64,000 bases of DNA from contig NZ_QTKX01000001.1 in NCBI RefSeq assembly GCF_018424685.1, positions 248,001-312,000 on the forward strand. Direction: 5' to 3'. Positions 47,695 through 57,543 of this stretch are shown one piece after another; position 1 is the stretch's first letter; every line of letters starts with the position of its first letter. Under the pieces are notes generated by a model. The model had not been told where the DNA came from and searched no databases. It saw nothing but the letters and a program-made list of their open reading frames with translations. The DNA is from Mesobacillus boroniphilus (GTDB taxonomy: Bacteria > Bacillota > Bacilli > Bacillales > Cytobacillaceae). The translations under genes and the position numbers were made by a program.

Positions 47695-48894
47695 GTGCAG
47701 TTTAAAAAAATCGCAGCAGCAGCATTATTGGCTGCCTCTTTTTCGCAAGCAGGAGGTACAGGATTTGCAGAATCAAAAGCACTAGAAACAGAGAAACTCC
47801 CGATCAGGGAACATCAATCATTGGTTAGGGAAGTACCTGAGCAGATGCCAAGATTCAAATTTGATTCAGGTTATACATTTGAATATCCTGATGCTGTAAG
47901 GGGAATTTATGTTACTGGGAACTCAGCAGGAGGAGAAAGGTTTAATAGTCTTACCAAACTAATTGATGAGACCGATTTAAATGCAATGGTTATCGATATA
48001 AAAGAAGACCATGGATATCTTACATATAAACCAGATGAAAATTCTCCTTTTAAAGATATCGGAAAGCCTTATATTAAAGATCCCGAAAAGTTGTTAAAGA
48101 CTTTGGAAGAAAAACAGATTTATCCTATCGCAAGGGTAGTAGTTTTTAAAGATACAGCTCTTGCAAACAAGAAGCCGGAATGGTCATATAAAGATGGGAA
48201 TCAGGTTTGGAAAAATGGCAGAGGTGAATCGTTCGTAAATCCATTCATAAAAGAAGTATGGGATTACAATGTACAGATTGCAATCGAAGCTGCAAAGATG
48301 GGTTTCCAGGAAATCCAGTTCGATTACGTCCGTTTCCCTGAGGGATTTGAAAAGAGGGATGCTACACTTCAATATTCCATGGGGGACTATAAGGATGTAG
48401 AAATGGATAATGTACAAAAACGGGTCAAAGCGGTTACTGATTTCGTGGCCTATGCTCGGAAAGAACTAAAGCCATACGACGTAAAAGTATCAGTGGATAT
48501 CTTTGGATATACAGCAACACTTCCTGAAGCTCCAGGAATAGGACAGAACTTCTCGAAAATCTCCGAGAATGTTGATGTTATATCTTCAATGATTTATCCA
48601 AGCCATTGGACTTCGTATTTTGGGATTGCCAGGCCTGACACAGAGCCATACCGTCTCGTTGAGGAATACGCAAAAATGGAAAAACAAAAACTTGCTGAAT
48701 TAAAGACGCCGCCTGTATCACGTCCTTGGCTGCAGGATTTCACAGCATCCTGGTTAGGCAGTGGAAACTACCTTGTATATGGAAAAAAGGAAGTCGAAGA
48801 TCAAATCAGGGCATTAAAGGATCAAGGGATAAACGAATATTTATTGTGGAATGCAAGCAACAGATACTCACCCAATGTTGATTACACACCATAA
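47695..48894 (+). CDS. Putative secreted glycoside hydrolase (GH13-like, DUF4015)
   Basis: A 399-residue exported protein. A signal peptide (FKKIAAAALLAASFSQAGGTGFAES) precedes a domain that fits the putative glycosyl hydrolase family formerly DUF4015: VRGIYVTGNSAGG, LNAMVIDIKEDHGYLTY, GFQEIQFDYVRFPEG (about 214-228) and the C-terminal YLLWNASNRYSP. The barrel-type order with acidic residues in IDIKED and FDYVRFPE suggests a TIM-barrel polysaccharide-active enzyme, substrate unknown. GTG 47695 stands eight bases after AAGGAG; GTG 47689 overlaps the site. It is absent from the B. subtilis order between opp and yjbC. Confidence 0.8.
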   Translation: MQFKKIAAAALLAASFSQAGGTGFAESKALETEKLPIREHQSLVREVPEQMPRFKFDSGYTFEYPDAVRGIYVTGNSAGGERFNSLTKLIDETDLNAMVIDIKEDHGYLTYKPDENSPFKDIGKPYIKDPEKLLKTLEEKQIYPIARVVVFKDTALANKKPEWSYKDGNQVWKNGRGESFVNPFIKEVWDYNVQIAIEAAKMGFQEIQFDYVRFPEGFEKRDATLQYSMGDYKDVEMDNVQKRVKAVTDFVAYARKELKPYDVKVSVDIFGYTATLPEAPGIGQNFSKISENVDVISSMIYPSHWTSYFGIARPDTEPYRLVEEYAKMEKQKLAELKTPPVSRPWLQDFTASWLGSGNYLVYGKKEVEDQIRALKDQGINEYLLWNASNRYSPNVDYTP

Positions 48895-48896
48895 TT

Positions 48897-48940
48897 TAAA
48901 AAAGCCTGAAATGAGCAAAGTCATTTCAGGCTTTTTCATA
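48897..48940. terminator. Terminator after the glycoside hydrolase gene
   Basis: AAAAAAGCCTGAAATGA and TCATTTCAGGCTTTTT form a 15-pair stem; A and T runs on both sides make it bidirectional. Confidence 0.88.
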
Positions 48941-48991
48941 TCATTAGATTATCAATATGAAAATAAGTTATAATAATAGATGGGATGTGGA

Positions 48992-49177
48992 TTACTTCTT
49001 GCTGCCGCCAACATTTTTCCAACCAGTTTGTAAACTAGTTGATTGATCGACGAATTCATTTCTTTTATTTCCACTAAAGAACCTGGTTCCTAATCCATTG
49101 GTAATTACACCAATTGTTGCGGTAATACCCACGATCAGTAAAGCAACGATAGTCAAATCCATTATGTAACCGCCCAT
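48992..49177 (-). CDS. Small membrane protein, unknown
   Basis: A 61-residue protein with one N-terminal helix (MDLTIVALLIVGITATIGVI) and a polar, basic tail ending GGSKK. GGAGG stands six bases before ATG 49177, a good site for so small a gene. No family recognised; the arrangement resembles small membrane-anchored Bacillus peptides. Confidence 0.55.
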   Translation of the reverse strand: MGGYIMDLTIVALLIVGITATIGVITNGLGTRFFSGNKRNEFVDQSTSLQTGWKNVGGSKK

Positions 49178-49387
49178 GATAAACCTCCACCTTTTTTTTC
49201 ACTTAGTCTAGAAAGTGACATTGTGATAAATATAATTCATGATCCCCGTATATCTTTATTTTAAAAGAATTGCCGGTGTATTAAAAGAACTTTATAAAGA
49301 AAAAATAATACAAGTATTTAGATCATGTTTATATAAGAAAAGCTGGGTGCTTATCGGGATGGAATAAAATTGAAAAGGAGATAAGCA

Positions 49388-49957
49388 ATGCATTGGTATG
49401 AAAAATTAAATCAGTATTTCCCGATTGAGGAAATGAAATCAAAGGAACATATGGAGACGCTTTTAAAGGAACGTCCGGAAATTTATCATAAGGATGAAGG
49501 ACCAGGCCATGTCCTTATGTATGTTGAAACAGATGATTTTGTTTTCATCGATTACCTTTTTGTTGCTAAGTCGACGCGAGGACAGGGACTTGGCCATAAA
49601 TTGATCGAGAAGCTTAAGCAAAAAGGCAAGCCGATTATCCTTGAAGTTGAACCAGTTAATTATGAGGATACAGATACTGAAAAACGCCTTCGCTTTTACA
49701 AGCGGGAAGGCTTCGAGCATGCCAGGACAATAGGTTACAGACGTCGGTCGCTGGCAACGAAGGAAATTAATGAGATGGAAATTCTTTACTGGTCACCAGA
49801 CGAGGCTTCTGAAGATTTAGTATATGAAGCGATGAAGAAGACCTACAATATGATTCATACTTATAAAGACGAAAAGTTTTATGGGGAATCATACCAACCA
49901 GTTGATGAAGTATTAACTGTGGAAGAGAAACGGGATGATTTACTCCAGGATATCTAA
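49388..49957 (+). CDS. yjbC: GNAT-family acetyltransferase YjbC
   Basis: A 189-residue protein with the acetyl-CoA loop RGQGLGHKLIEKL (about 64-76) after a VFIDYLFVAKSTRG strand, the core of GNAT enzymes. YjbC lies upstream of spx in B. subtilis and shares some promoters with it, including stress sigma factors. AAAAGGAG precedes the ATG. Substrate unknown. Confidence 0.88.
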   Translation: MHWYEKLNQYFPIEEMKSKEHMETLLKERPEIYHKDEGPGHVLMYVETDDFVFIDYLFVAKSTRGQGLGHKLIEKLKQKGKPIILEVEPVNYEDTDTEKRLRFYKREGFEHARTIGYRRRSLATKEINEMEILYWSPDEASEDLVYEAMKKTYNMIHTYKDEKFYGESYQPVDEVLTVEEKRDDLLQDI

Positions 49958-49961
49958 TTCA

Positions 49962-50000
49962 CGAGCGCAACCAGTGTTTCTAAATTGGTTGCGTTTTCAT
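49962..50000 (+). terminator. Possible terminator after yjbC
   Basis: GCGCAACCA and TGGTTGCGTTTTC pair with a 14-base loop; the T-run is broken, so read-through into spx is likely. Confidence 0.5.
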
Positions 50001-50175
50001 TTTTGTTGGTTTAATTGAGAATAAAACTTTTTTAAATATTTAGGTTTAAGTTTTGCGCACCCGGGTAAATATAATTAAGTTATGAAATTGAAACTCTTAC
50101 GGACACACCTAGATGGAATTGTACGAATATTTATATAGATTGGATCAGAGGGTGATGAAAAATAATAAATTTCAT

Positions 50176-50201
50176 TGAAACTTTTTTCAATTTCGTTCGT
50201 T
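50176..50201 (+). promoter_or_regulatory. ECF-type promoter upstream of spx
   Basis: TGAAAC-N16-CGTT has the -35 and spacing of sigma-M/W/X promoters. In B. subtilis spx is transcribed from ECF promoters in this same gap, so cell-envelope stress input to spx is expected. The rest of the 435-base gap is AT-rich with no gene seen. Confidence 0.65.
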
Positions 50202-50392
50202 ATATATAGAGAAGAGTAAAATATCCTTACATAACTACCCGGAATAATTTATGAAAAGGGATACCTTTTATTTAATCCTTGGTGTATAATAAACAATATG
50301 AATTATAAAATTAAACTTATTATTATTTAAGAAATGACAGCTCATTCGCAGCAAATAATATATAAGTAAATCTAAGGGAGTGTGAATTACCA

Positions 50393-50788
50393 ATGGTCAC
50401 TTTATACACTTCACCAAGTTGTACCTCTTGCAGAAAGGCAAAGTCATGGCTTGAAGAACATGAGATTCCATATTCGGAAAGAAACATATTCTCAGAGCCT
50501 TTATCTATTGATGAAATAAAGGAAATTCTTCGTATGACCGAAGATGGTACGGATGAAATCATTTCTACCCGATCGAAGACTTTCCAAAAGCTTGATGTGA
50601 ATTTAGAAAACATGCCTCTACAAGAACTTTATGAGGTTATCAAAGAAAATCCAGGCTTGCTTCGCCGTCCGATCATCATTGATGAAAAGCGCCTGCAGGT
50701 TGGATACAATGAAGATGAAATCAGACGCTTCCTGCCACGAAAAGTGCGTACTTTCCAATTGCGCGAGGCTCAGCGTTTAGTAAATTAA
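50393..50788 (+). CDS. spxA: Spx, disulfide-stress transcriptional regulator
   Basis: A 131-residue ArsC-fold protein that binds the alpha C-terminal domain of RNA polymerase and switches on thiol-stress genes. The redox switch Cys10-x2-Cys13 (SPSCTSC), Gly52 at the alpha-CTD contact and Arg91/Arg92 are all present. The C-terminus REAQRLVN is the ClpXP degron region. SpxH, its degradation adaptor, is encoded 8 kb downstream, so the main parts of the circuit are in this window. Confidence 0.97.
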   Translation: MVTLYTSPSCTSCRKAKSWLEEHEIPYSERNIFSEPLSIDEIKEILRMTEDGTDEIISTRSKTFQKLDVNLENMPLQELYEVIKENPGLLRRPIIIDEKRLQVGYNEDEIRRFLPRKVRTFQLREAQRLVN

Positions 50789-50805
50789 ACTTAAACTTTA
50801 TTGCT

Positions 50806-50838
50806 ATAAGAGCTCCCTTTTGGGGGCTTTTTTTTCAT
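50806..50838 (+). terminator. Terminator after spx
   Basis: AGAGCTCCC-TTTT-GGGGGCTTTTTTTT. Confidence 0.85.
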
Positions 50839-51282
50839 GGAAGAATCCCCCTAATGTTCGACTGGCCGTGCAGACAAATTGAACTATTGGTGCTTTTCTG
50901 CTAAAATGTAAAGAATACTTTAAATTTTATAGTATGTTAAAGACCAATTACTTTTGGGGTAACTTGATCGATTGTAGTTGAAGGGACGAGAACCTGCGAC
51001 AAAAGCAGCGCATTCATACGATCCCCGCATCATGTTCAACAGTAAGTCCACTTAGACAAACTCATTCATTAGCCTTTTATAAAAATGGGTGTATATTTTG
51101 TTTCCAAAATGGCTTAATATAACATAAAATGAAAGTACAAGATTCTTTATTTCTTTTTACACAGTCCCTTTGTAAATCAAGGTGATTTGGGCTTATTTAT
51201 TAAGGGTAAATGATAAAGACCAACTGCTTTTTTGGGGGTATTTAGTCCCTTCAAATCTTTGCCTGGAAGGGAGAGAAAGCGA

Positions 51283-51951
51283 ATGGAAATCGAGCGTATT
51301 AATGAAAATACGGTTAAGTTCTATATTTCATATATGGACATAGAGGAGCGCGGGTTTGACCGGGAGGAAATCTGGTATAACCGTGATCGCAGTGAAGAGC
51401 TTTTCTGGGAGATGATGGATGAAGTCCACGCCGAGGAAGAGTTTGCAGTGGAAGGTCCCTTATGGATCCAGGTTCAGGCTCTGGAAAAAGGTCTGGAGGT
51501 TTTAGTGACAAAGGCACAGTTATCGAAGGACGGTCCCAAGTTTGAACTGCCGCTTCCAAACGATAAACTAAAGGATCTGCCAGTCGATGAACGGATTGAA
51601 GAGCTGCTTGACCATCAATTCAACCCAAAAGGGATTGATGACGATGATTCTGCCTTCGAGGATGATTTAGAATTCCTGCTGTATTTCAAGGATTTCGAAG
51701 ATGTCATCGCACTTTCAAAACGTCCGGGACTCGACAAAGTAAAAACAAGTTTATACAGCAATGAAGACAAGTATTACTTATACATTGAGTTCCCTGAGCA
51801 GGATTTTGAAGATGAAGAGGAAATTGACAATATACTAAGCGTTCTTCTAGAGTATGGGCAGGAGTCGACAGTTACGATTCACCGTCTCGATGAATACGGT
51901 AATAAGATTATTGGAGAAGATGTGTTTAGTGTCATAAGAAAACATTTTTCA
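51283..51951 (+). CDS. mecA: MecA, ClpC adaptor that controls competence
   Basis: A 223-residue adaptor protein. The N-terminal domain (MEIERINENTVKFYISYMDIEERGF) binds targets such as ComK; the acidic middle (about 80-120) is a linker; the C-terminal domain (about 130-223) docks to ClpC. By delivering ComK to ClpCP it keeps competence off. ATG 51283 follows GAAGGGAG; an upstream in-frame GTG-type start at 51232 has no family support. The leader contains an unusual repeated motif. Confidence 0.93.
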
Positions 51952-51957
51952 TGATTG

Positions 51958-51991
51958 CAGGCCGATTTCAGAGATGAAATCGGCTTTTTTA
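51958..51991 (+). terminator. Terminator after mecA
   Basis: GCCGATTTC-AGAGAT-GAAATCGGCTTTTTT. Confidence 0.88.
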
Positions 51992-52030
51992 ATCCAGCTC
52001 CAGCACTTGTCGGGGCGCTAGTGCTTTTTT
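51992..52030 (+). repeat. Dispersed modular element, copy D (minimal form, ~39 bp)
   Basis: Begins CCAGCTCCAGCACTTGTC and ends GGGGCGCTAGTGCTTTTTT. AGCACT pairs with AGTGCT, where copies A-C and E have a GCGC-based pair (AGCGC with GCGCT). It is a terminator-shaped hairpin without the internal modules. Confidence 0.7.
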
Positions 52031-52135
52031 GATATAATTTGTATGAATCCCTTTACTTAATAGAAACGTATATATAACGATAGTTCCCAACCCTGATTAA
52101 ATGAAAAATCCAGAGAGAGAAAACAGGTGGTAACA

Positions 52136-53647
52136 ATGAAGAACACAGTGCAGATCATAACGTTTTTATTAATCCTGGCAGGCATCTATTATTTGTTTTA
52201 TGAAAAACTGGATGCAGCTTATCTTGGATATATCAGTATATTTATGTCGCTCACAGTCATCTTTATCAGCTTTGTGATATTTCTCGAGAATCGCCATCCA
52301 GCCCAGACATTGACCTGGATCGTCGTACTTGGCGGCTTTCCGGTTGTGGGTTTTATTTTTTATCTCTTATTCGGCAGGAATAAACGAAAAGAAAAGATGT
52401 TCCGGCATAAATACTTTCTAGATAAAAAAGCTTTTTCAAAAATTGAAGGGGACTCGGAAAGGGTCAACAAGGCAAGGATGCTCGATATGGAAGAGGACCA
52501 TCGTCGCTTGTTCACCCTTGCCCAGAAGCTCGGGAACAGCCCTATATCCTTTGCTACCTCCACAAAGGTGCTGACAAATGGTGATGAGACATTTAGCCAT
52601 ATTCTTAGAGAGCTAAAAAAAGCTGCCCACCACATACACATGGAATATTACATTGTCCGTCATGATGAAATCGGTGAAGAAATTAAGGATGTCTTAATCA
52701 GCAAAGCAAGAAAAGGAGTAAGGGTCAGGTTCCTGTATGACTCTGTTGGTTCCTGGAAACTCTCGAAAAAATATATTTCTGATCTGAGTGAAGCGGGGGT
52801 AGAAGTGGTTGAATTTGGTCCTGTCCGCCTGCCGTTCCTGAACAGTAAGTTCAATTTCAGGAATCACAGAAAAATCATTGTCATTGATGGGACCGTTGGT
52901 TTTGTCGGTGGCCTGAATATTGGCGATGAATACCTTGGCAGGGACAAAGGCTTCGGTTTTTGGCGAGACACGCATCTAATGGCAAAAGGAGAAGCAGTAA
53001 GGAGCCTGCAGCTGATCTTCCTTCAAGATTGGTACTACATGACGAATAAAAGCTTTTTGACCTCGGATTATCTCTCGCCAGCCCTGCAGGATAACACTCA
53101 TGGTGGGGTGCAAATGATTGCCGGAGGACCTGACAATGAATGGAGTGTCATAAAGAATATTTTCTTTTCGATGATTTCTTCAGCTGATAAGTCTGTTTGG
53201 ATTGCGTCGCCTTATTTCATCCCTGATGAAGACATTTTCAGCGCAATTAAAGTTGCGGCCCTCAGTGGCTTGGATGTCAGGCTCCTTGTACCAAAGCGGC
53301 CAGATAAAAAAATCGTGTTCTTTGCTTCGAGGTCATATTTTCCTGAGCTGCTCGAAGCTGGTGTGAAGATTTATGAATACGAAAAGGGCTTCATGCACAG
53401 CAAAATCGTCATTGTCGACAGCGAGCTGGCTTCAATCGGGACATCAAATATGGATATGAGAAGTTTCCATTTGAATTTCGAAGTTAACGCCTTCCTTTAT
53501 AAAACCAGCAGCACTGCGAAACTTGTGAAAGAATACGAAAATGATGTCCTCGACTCAACAGAGATTGTCATGGATGATTTTAGTAAACGCCACATTGGCT
53601 ACAGACTTCTCGAATCCACGTCGAGACTCCTTTCGCCAATGCTCTAG
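52136..53647 (+). CDS. cls: Cardiolipin synthase
   Basis: A 503-residue membrane enzyme that condenses two phosphatidylglycerols to cardiolipin. Two N-terminal membrane helices (about 4-20 and 29-48) are followed by two phospholipase D motifs, NHRKIIVIDGTVGFVGG (about 241-257) and MHSKIVIVDSELASIGT (about 420-436), which carry the HxK...D residues. ATG 52136 is five bases after AGGTGG. In B. subtilis cls genes lie elsewhere, so this is a local difference in gene order between mecA and coiA. Confidence 0.93.
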   Translation: MKNTVQIITFLLILAGIYYLFYEKLDAAYLGYISIFMSLTVIFISFVIFLENRHPAQTLTWIVVLGGFPVVGFIFYLLFGRNKRKEKMFRHKYFLDKKAFSKIEGDSERVNKARMLDMEEDHRRLFTLAQKLGNSPISFATSTKVLTNGDETFSHILRELKKAAHHIHMEYYIVRHDEIGEEIKDVLISKARKGVRVRFLYDSVGSWKLSKKYISDLSEAGVEVVEFGPVRLPFLNSKFNFRNHRKIIVIDGTVGFVGGLNIGDEYLGRDKGFGFWRDTHLMAKGEAVRSLQLIFLQDWYYMTNKSFLTSDYLSPALQDNTHGGVQMIAGGPDNEWSVIKNIFFSMISSADKSVWIASPYFIPDEDIFSAIKVAALSGLDVRLLVPKRPDKKIVFFASRSYFPELLEAGVKIYEYEKGFMHSKIVIVDSELASIGTSNMDMRSFHLNFEVNAFLYKTSSTAKLVKEYENDVLDSTEIVMDDFSKRHIGYRLLESTSRLLSPML

Positions 53648-53677
53648 AAGCCCGGACCCAAATCCGGGTTTTTCTTA
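53648..53677 (+). terminator. Terminator after cls
   Basis: CCCGGA-CCCAAA-TCCGGGTTTTTC. Confidence 0.85.
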
Positions 53678-53684
53678 TTGTTTA

Positions 53685-54158
53685 GGAAATTATAAAATTA
53701 TCTAGTTGTGGATAACTACATGTAGGGGGTCTTATCCAGCTCCAGCTTCAGCGCCTAGCCCCTCGAGTTGCTTGTCTAGCTGCGGCTCCTAACTCCTCGA
53801 GACGCTTCGGAGTTGGGCAGTCGCCTCCGCATTTCGATTTGTCTAGTTTCGCCTCCTAGAAACTCCGAAACTTCAACTCCGTCGGCAGAAGCAAAAAGCG
53901 CTTCTTTGTCGGAGTCTCCACTTTCTGCGTTTCTGGGCAGTCGGCTATACATTTCAATTTCGGTCAGCCCAATGAAGTCAAAGAACGACTTCACCGGCCG
54001 GCCCTCCGTGGCACACGATGTGCTAGACCCGCCAGCCACAGGACAAGGAAAGCTTCGAAGCGATTCATCGCACGACCAAAAGCGTTAGCTTTTGGGAGGT
54101 CGTGGCGCTATAAGGCGGGCAGCGCTTGTCGGGGCTGAACGAAGCGCTTGCGATTTTT
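53685..54158 (+). repeat. Dispersed modular element, copy E (longest, ~470 bp)
   Basis: Combines all modules seen in the others: the AGTTGTGGATAACTACATGTAG opening (as C), CAGCTCCAG...AGCGCCTAGCC (all), the CTCGAGACGCTTCG and AGCGCTTCTTTGTCGGAGTC modules (as C), the GAAGTC/GACTTC and GCACACGATGTGC hairpins (as A, B), the CACAGGACAAGG-to-GGGGCTGA module (as B) and the closing GAAGCGCTTGCGATTTTT. Overlapping reading frames on both strands at 53776-54088 are by-products of the repeat, not genes. Confidence 0.85.
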
Positions 54159-54254
54159 GTTCTTATATGTGAACGTTTTATAAACTTTTTTCTATAAAAA
54201 AGGTATTAACTCAATTGGCTCGAATATTTCATGGTGAAAGGAGGCGCAAAGAAT

Positions 54255-55457
54255 GTGCTAGTTGCGAATAAAAGCGATGGTGAAAGATTATCACTTGGTG
54301 AAAGGTGGGAAAAAAATGATTTAATTGAGATCAGGTTGAGAGAAAAATTCCACTGTCCGGAATGCGGTGAAGAAGTGGTCATGAAACTAGGGAGCAAGAA
54401 GATTTGGCACTTTTCCCATTTGGCAGGAGGCAGCTGTCAATTTGAGTATGACCGTGAATCTGAATATCATCTATCCGGTAAGCTAAAGCTTTATAATTGG
54501 CTGAAGAGGCAAGGAATCAATCCTAAACTTGAACACTTTGACCAACAAATGAAGCAGAAACCGGACATTGCTTTCGAGTTTCAGAATAAAAAATACGCGA
54601 TTGAATTCCAATGTTCAGTCATACCCGCAGAGATTTTCGAAAAAAGAACCCAAACCTATTTTGATCATGGAGTCATTCCAATTTGGGTTGCTGCAGAGAG
54701 CCTGATTAAGCGTAAAACGAATCATGTTGCATCAATCAATAACTTCCTCTATCTTTTCATTCGGCGACCCGGGGACTCGTGGAATATTCCGGCTTTTTGC
54801 CCGATTACCGACCAATTCATAAATCTGCATGGAGCCATTCCAATCACTTCTAGAAAGACAATCACAAATTTTGAAGTACAGTCTCTAAATCAGTTATCAG
54901 TAGAGGAGCTTCTGAACCCAACTGAGAAGCCGTTCGCCTTCTTGAAGACCTGGCAAACTGAAAACCAAAGACTGAAGTCACGCTACTTAACTTCTCCTAG
55001 AGCATGGCAAAATCCATTCCTAAAAGAACTCTATAGAAATCACCTCAGTCTTCTTACACTTCCATCCGAAATTGGCCTGCCTGTCCACTCGAGTCCTAAT
55101 ATCGAAACACCTTCATTCATCTGGCAGACATATCTTTACCTCGATGTATTCCGGCAATATCAAAAGGGGGATATCATATATTATTCAAGGATCCGGTCAG
55201 CCTTTGATAAGCGTTTAAGAAGGAGAGAAATCAAACTTCGAATCTTGCCTGTTGCTGGGCAAAGAGACCATTGGTACGCTCTTGCAGAGTACGTATTTCT
55301 TTTAACAAAGGTGTCATACTTGGAAAGAATTGACTCAGGTACAGTGAAAGTGCTCAGGGAAATCATTATCCCAAATTCAATTGACGAACAAATCATTGCA
55401 GAAGCCAACTTTTTCACCAAGTATCAAAATGAAATTACAGAATCAATATTCCAATAA
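54255..55457 (+). CDS. coiA: Competence protein CoiA
   Basis: A 400-residue protein needed for transformation in streptococci and Bacillus, thought to help process incoming DNA with RecA. An N-terminal zinc-finger-like part (FHCPECGEEVVMKLG...WHFSHLAGGSC) is followed by a restriction-endonuclease-like core KPDIAFEFQNKKYAIEFQCS (about 106-125) with PD...(E)xQ residues. GTG 54255, about ten bases after AAAGGAGG, is chosen; the ATG at 54231 lies upstream of that ribosome site. Located between cls and pepF. Confidence 0.9.
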   Translation: MLVANKSDGERLSLGERWEKNDLIEIRLREKFHCPECGEEVVMKLGSKKIWHFSHLAGGSCQFEYDRESEYHLSGKLKLYNWLKRQGINPKLEHFDQQMKQKPDIAFEFQNKKYAIEFQCSVIPAEIFEKRTQTYFDHGVIPIWVAAESLIKRKTNHVASINNFLYLFIRRPGDSWNIPAFCPITDQFINLHGAIPITSRKTITNFEVQSLNQLSVEELLNPTEKPFAFLKTWQTENQRLKSRYLTSPRAWQNPFLKELYRNHLSLLTLPSEIGLPVHSSPNIETPSFIWQTYLYLDVFRQYQKGDIIYYSRIRSAFDKRLRRREIKLRILPVAGQRDHWYALAEYVFLLTKVSYLERIDSGTVKVLREIIIPNSIDEQIIAEANFFTKYQNEITESIFQ

Positions 55458-55622
55458 CATGAAATGTGAAATACCTGCGTAAAATAAGGTAGTTACAATG
55501 GAGCCATTCAAAATGAAAAACTTTTTCCTTATTTAATTTTATTGAAGGAAATAAGAAAACATTAGCGAATATATGTTACTAGAAAAGTTTTTCGAATTCC
55601 GAAATGTTGTAAGGAGGATCAT

Positions 55623-57440
55623 ATGTCAAACGAATCTGCAGTAAAAAAATTACCAGCAAGGGATGAGGCTGCCACAGAGAATACGTGGAGACTTGAGGAT
55701 ATTTTTGCGAATGATGAGCAATGGGAAAAAGAATTTAATGAAGTTAAAGGCTTAATCCCTTCTGTTCAGGAGTATCAGGGCAAGCTTGGTGAAAGTGCTG
55801 AACAACTATATACCGCACTCCAATTGCAGGATAAATTGCTTGAGCGTCTTGGAAGGCTTTATACATACGCACATATGCGCTATGACCAGGATACAACGAA
55901 CTCCTACTATCAGGGTCTTGATGACCGCATCAAGAATCTGTATTCTCAAGCGGCAAGCGGGCTTGCCTACATCGTACCAGAAATTCTCGCTGTTGATGAA
56001 GAGAAAATAAAAGGCTTCTTGAATGAAAAAGAAGAGTTGAAGCTTTATGAACATGCATTGGAGGAAATCAACCTTCAGCGTCCGCATGTCCTATCCGCTG
56101 AAGAGGAAGCGCTTCTCGCTCAGGCTTCAGAGGTCATGAGCTCACCTTCCAATACATTTGGTATGCTAAACAATGCTGATTTAGAATTCCCTTCAATCAA
56201 GGACGAGAACGGAGAAGAAGTGGAAATCACACATGGCCGCTACATCCGGTTCCTTGAAAGCGAGGATCGCAGGGTTCGTGAGGATGCTTTCAAAGCTGTT
56301 TACAAAACATATGGCAGCTTTAAAAATACCTTCGCCAGCACGTTGAGCGGAAATATCAAAAAAGATAATTTCAATGCAAGGATTCGCAAATATGACTCTG
56401 CAAGGCATGCCGCACTTGCTGCGAATAATATTCCTGAAAGTGTCTATGAGAACCTTGTGAATACTGTGAATGACAATTTGCACCTGCTGCACAGATATGT
56501 AAAGCTGCGCAGGAAGGTATTAGGTCTGGAAAAGCTTCATATGTATGACCTATATACACCATTAGTGAAAAATGTGAAAATGGAAATCCCATATGAGGAA
56601 GCTAAAGAGTATGTCCTAAAAGGCTTAGCGCCACTTGGAGAGGAATATAATCATGTTCTTCAAGAGGGCTTTGAAAATCGTTGGGTAGATGTATATGAGA
56701 ATAAAGGAAAGCGCAGCGGAGCATATTCTTCAGGTGCGTATGGCACAAATCCGTATATCCTGATGAACTGGCAAGACAATGTAAATAACTTGTTTACACT
56801 GGCTCACGAGTTCGGACATTCCGTGCACAGCTACTACACAAGAAAGACACAGCCATATCCATACGGCAACTACTCGATTTTCGTTGCTGAAGTGGCGTCT
56901 ACTTGCAATGAGGCGTTACTGAATGACTATATGTTAAAAACAATTGATGATGAGCAGAAGCGTCTGTATCTTTTGAATCATTACCTTGAAGGCTTCAGGG
57001 GAACCGTATTCAGACAGACGATGTTCGCTGAATTTGAACATATGATTCACCAAAAGGCACAGAATAACGAAGCATTAACAGCTGATTCACTGACAAAGGA
57101 CTACTACGAGCTCAACAAAAAGTATTTCGGTGAAGAGGATATCATGATTGATGAAGAAATCGGTCTTGAATGGTCAAGAATACCGCATTTCTACTACAAT
57201 TATTATGTATACCAATATGCGACTGGCTTCAGTGCGGCGACTGCGTTGAGCAAACAAATCCTTGAAGAAGGGCAGCCGGCTGTTGAACGATATATTGATT
57301 TCTTAAAATCAGGCAGCTCAGATTATCCAATCGAAGTACTGAAAAAAGCAGGCGTCGATATGACAAGTTCGAAACCAATCGAGGAAGCATTGAAAGTCTT
57401 CGAAGAAAAGCTAAACGAAATGGAAGCATTGCTTTCATAA
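55623..57440 (+). CDS. pepF: Oligoendopeptidase F PepF
   Basis: A 605-residue cytosolic M3 metallopeptidase that trims short peptides. The zinc motif HEFGH is at 395-399 (LAHEFGHSVHSYY) and the third ligand glutamate lies in VAEVASTCNEALL. In a window with three peptide importers it is a likely consumer of imported peptides; in B. subtilis overexpressed PepF inhibits sporulation by cleaving a Phr peptide. GTAAGGAGG precedes the ATG. Confidence 0.96.
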   Translation: MSNESAVKKLPARDEAATENTWRLEDIFANDEQWEKEFNEVKGLIPSVQEYQGKLGESAEQLYTALQLQDKLLERLGRLYTYAHMRYDQDTTNSYYQGLDDRIKNLYSQAASGLAYIVPEILAVDEEKIKGFLNEKEELKLYEHALEEINLQRPHVLSAEEEALLAQASEVMSSPSNTFGMLNNADLEFPSIKDENGEEVEITHGRYIRFLESEDRRVREDAFKAVYKTYGSFKNTFASTLSGNIKKDNFNARIRKYDSARHAALAANNIPESVYENLVNTVNDNLHLLHRYVKLRRKVLGLEKLHMYDLYTPLVKNVKMEIPYEEAKEYVLKGLAPLGEEYNHVLQEGFENRWVDVYENKGKRSGAYSSGAYGTNPYILMNWQDNVNNLFTLAHEFGHSVHSYYTRKTQPYPYGNYSIFVAEVASTCNEALLNDYMLKTIDDEQKRLYLLNHYLEGFRGTVFRQTMFAEFEHMIHQKAQNNEALTADSLTKDYYELNKKYFGEEDIMIDEEIGLEWSRIPHFYYNYYVYQYATGFSAATALSKQILEEGQPAVERYIDFLKSGSSDYPIEVLKKAGVDMTSSKPIEEALKVFEEKLNEMEALLS

Positions 57441-57444
57441 AATA

Positions 57445-57480
57445 ACGAAACCGGCCGAAGAGTTTGCGGCCGGTTTTTTA
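57445..57480 (+). terminator. Terminator after pepF
   Basis: AACCGGCCG-n8-CGGCCGGTTTTTT, strong hairpin. Confidence 0.9.
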
Positions 57481-57543
57481 CCTGCTAAAACTACCAAAAG
57501 TCAAAAACGACTCATAGGCTTAGTAGCCTCTTTGAAAGGAGCC

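Noticed and set aside
53776..54088. Open frames of 87 and 91 codons on both strands
   Set aside because: They lie inside the dispersed element, have no ribosome site, and are not conserved between copies.
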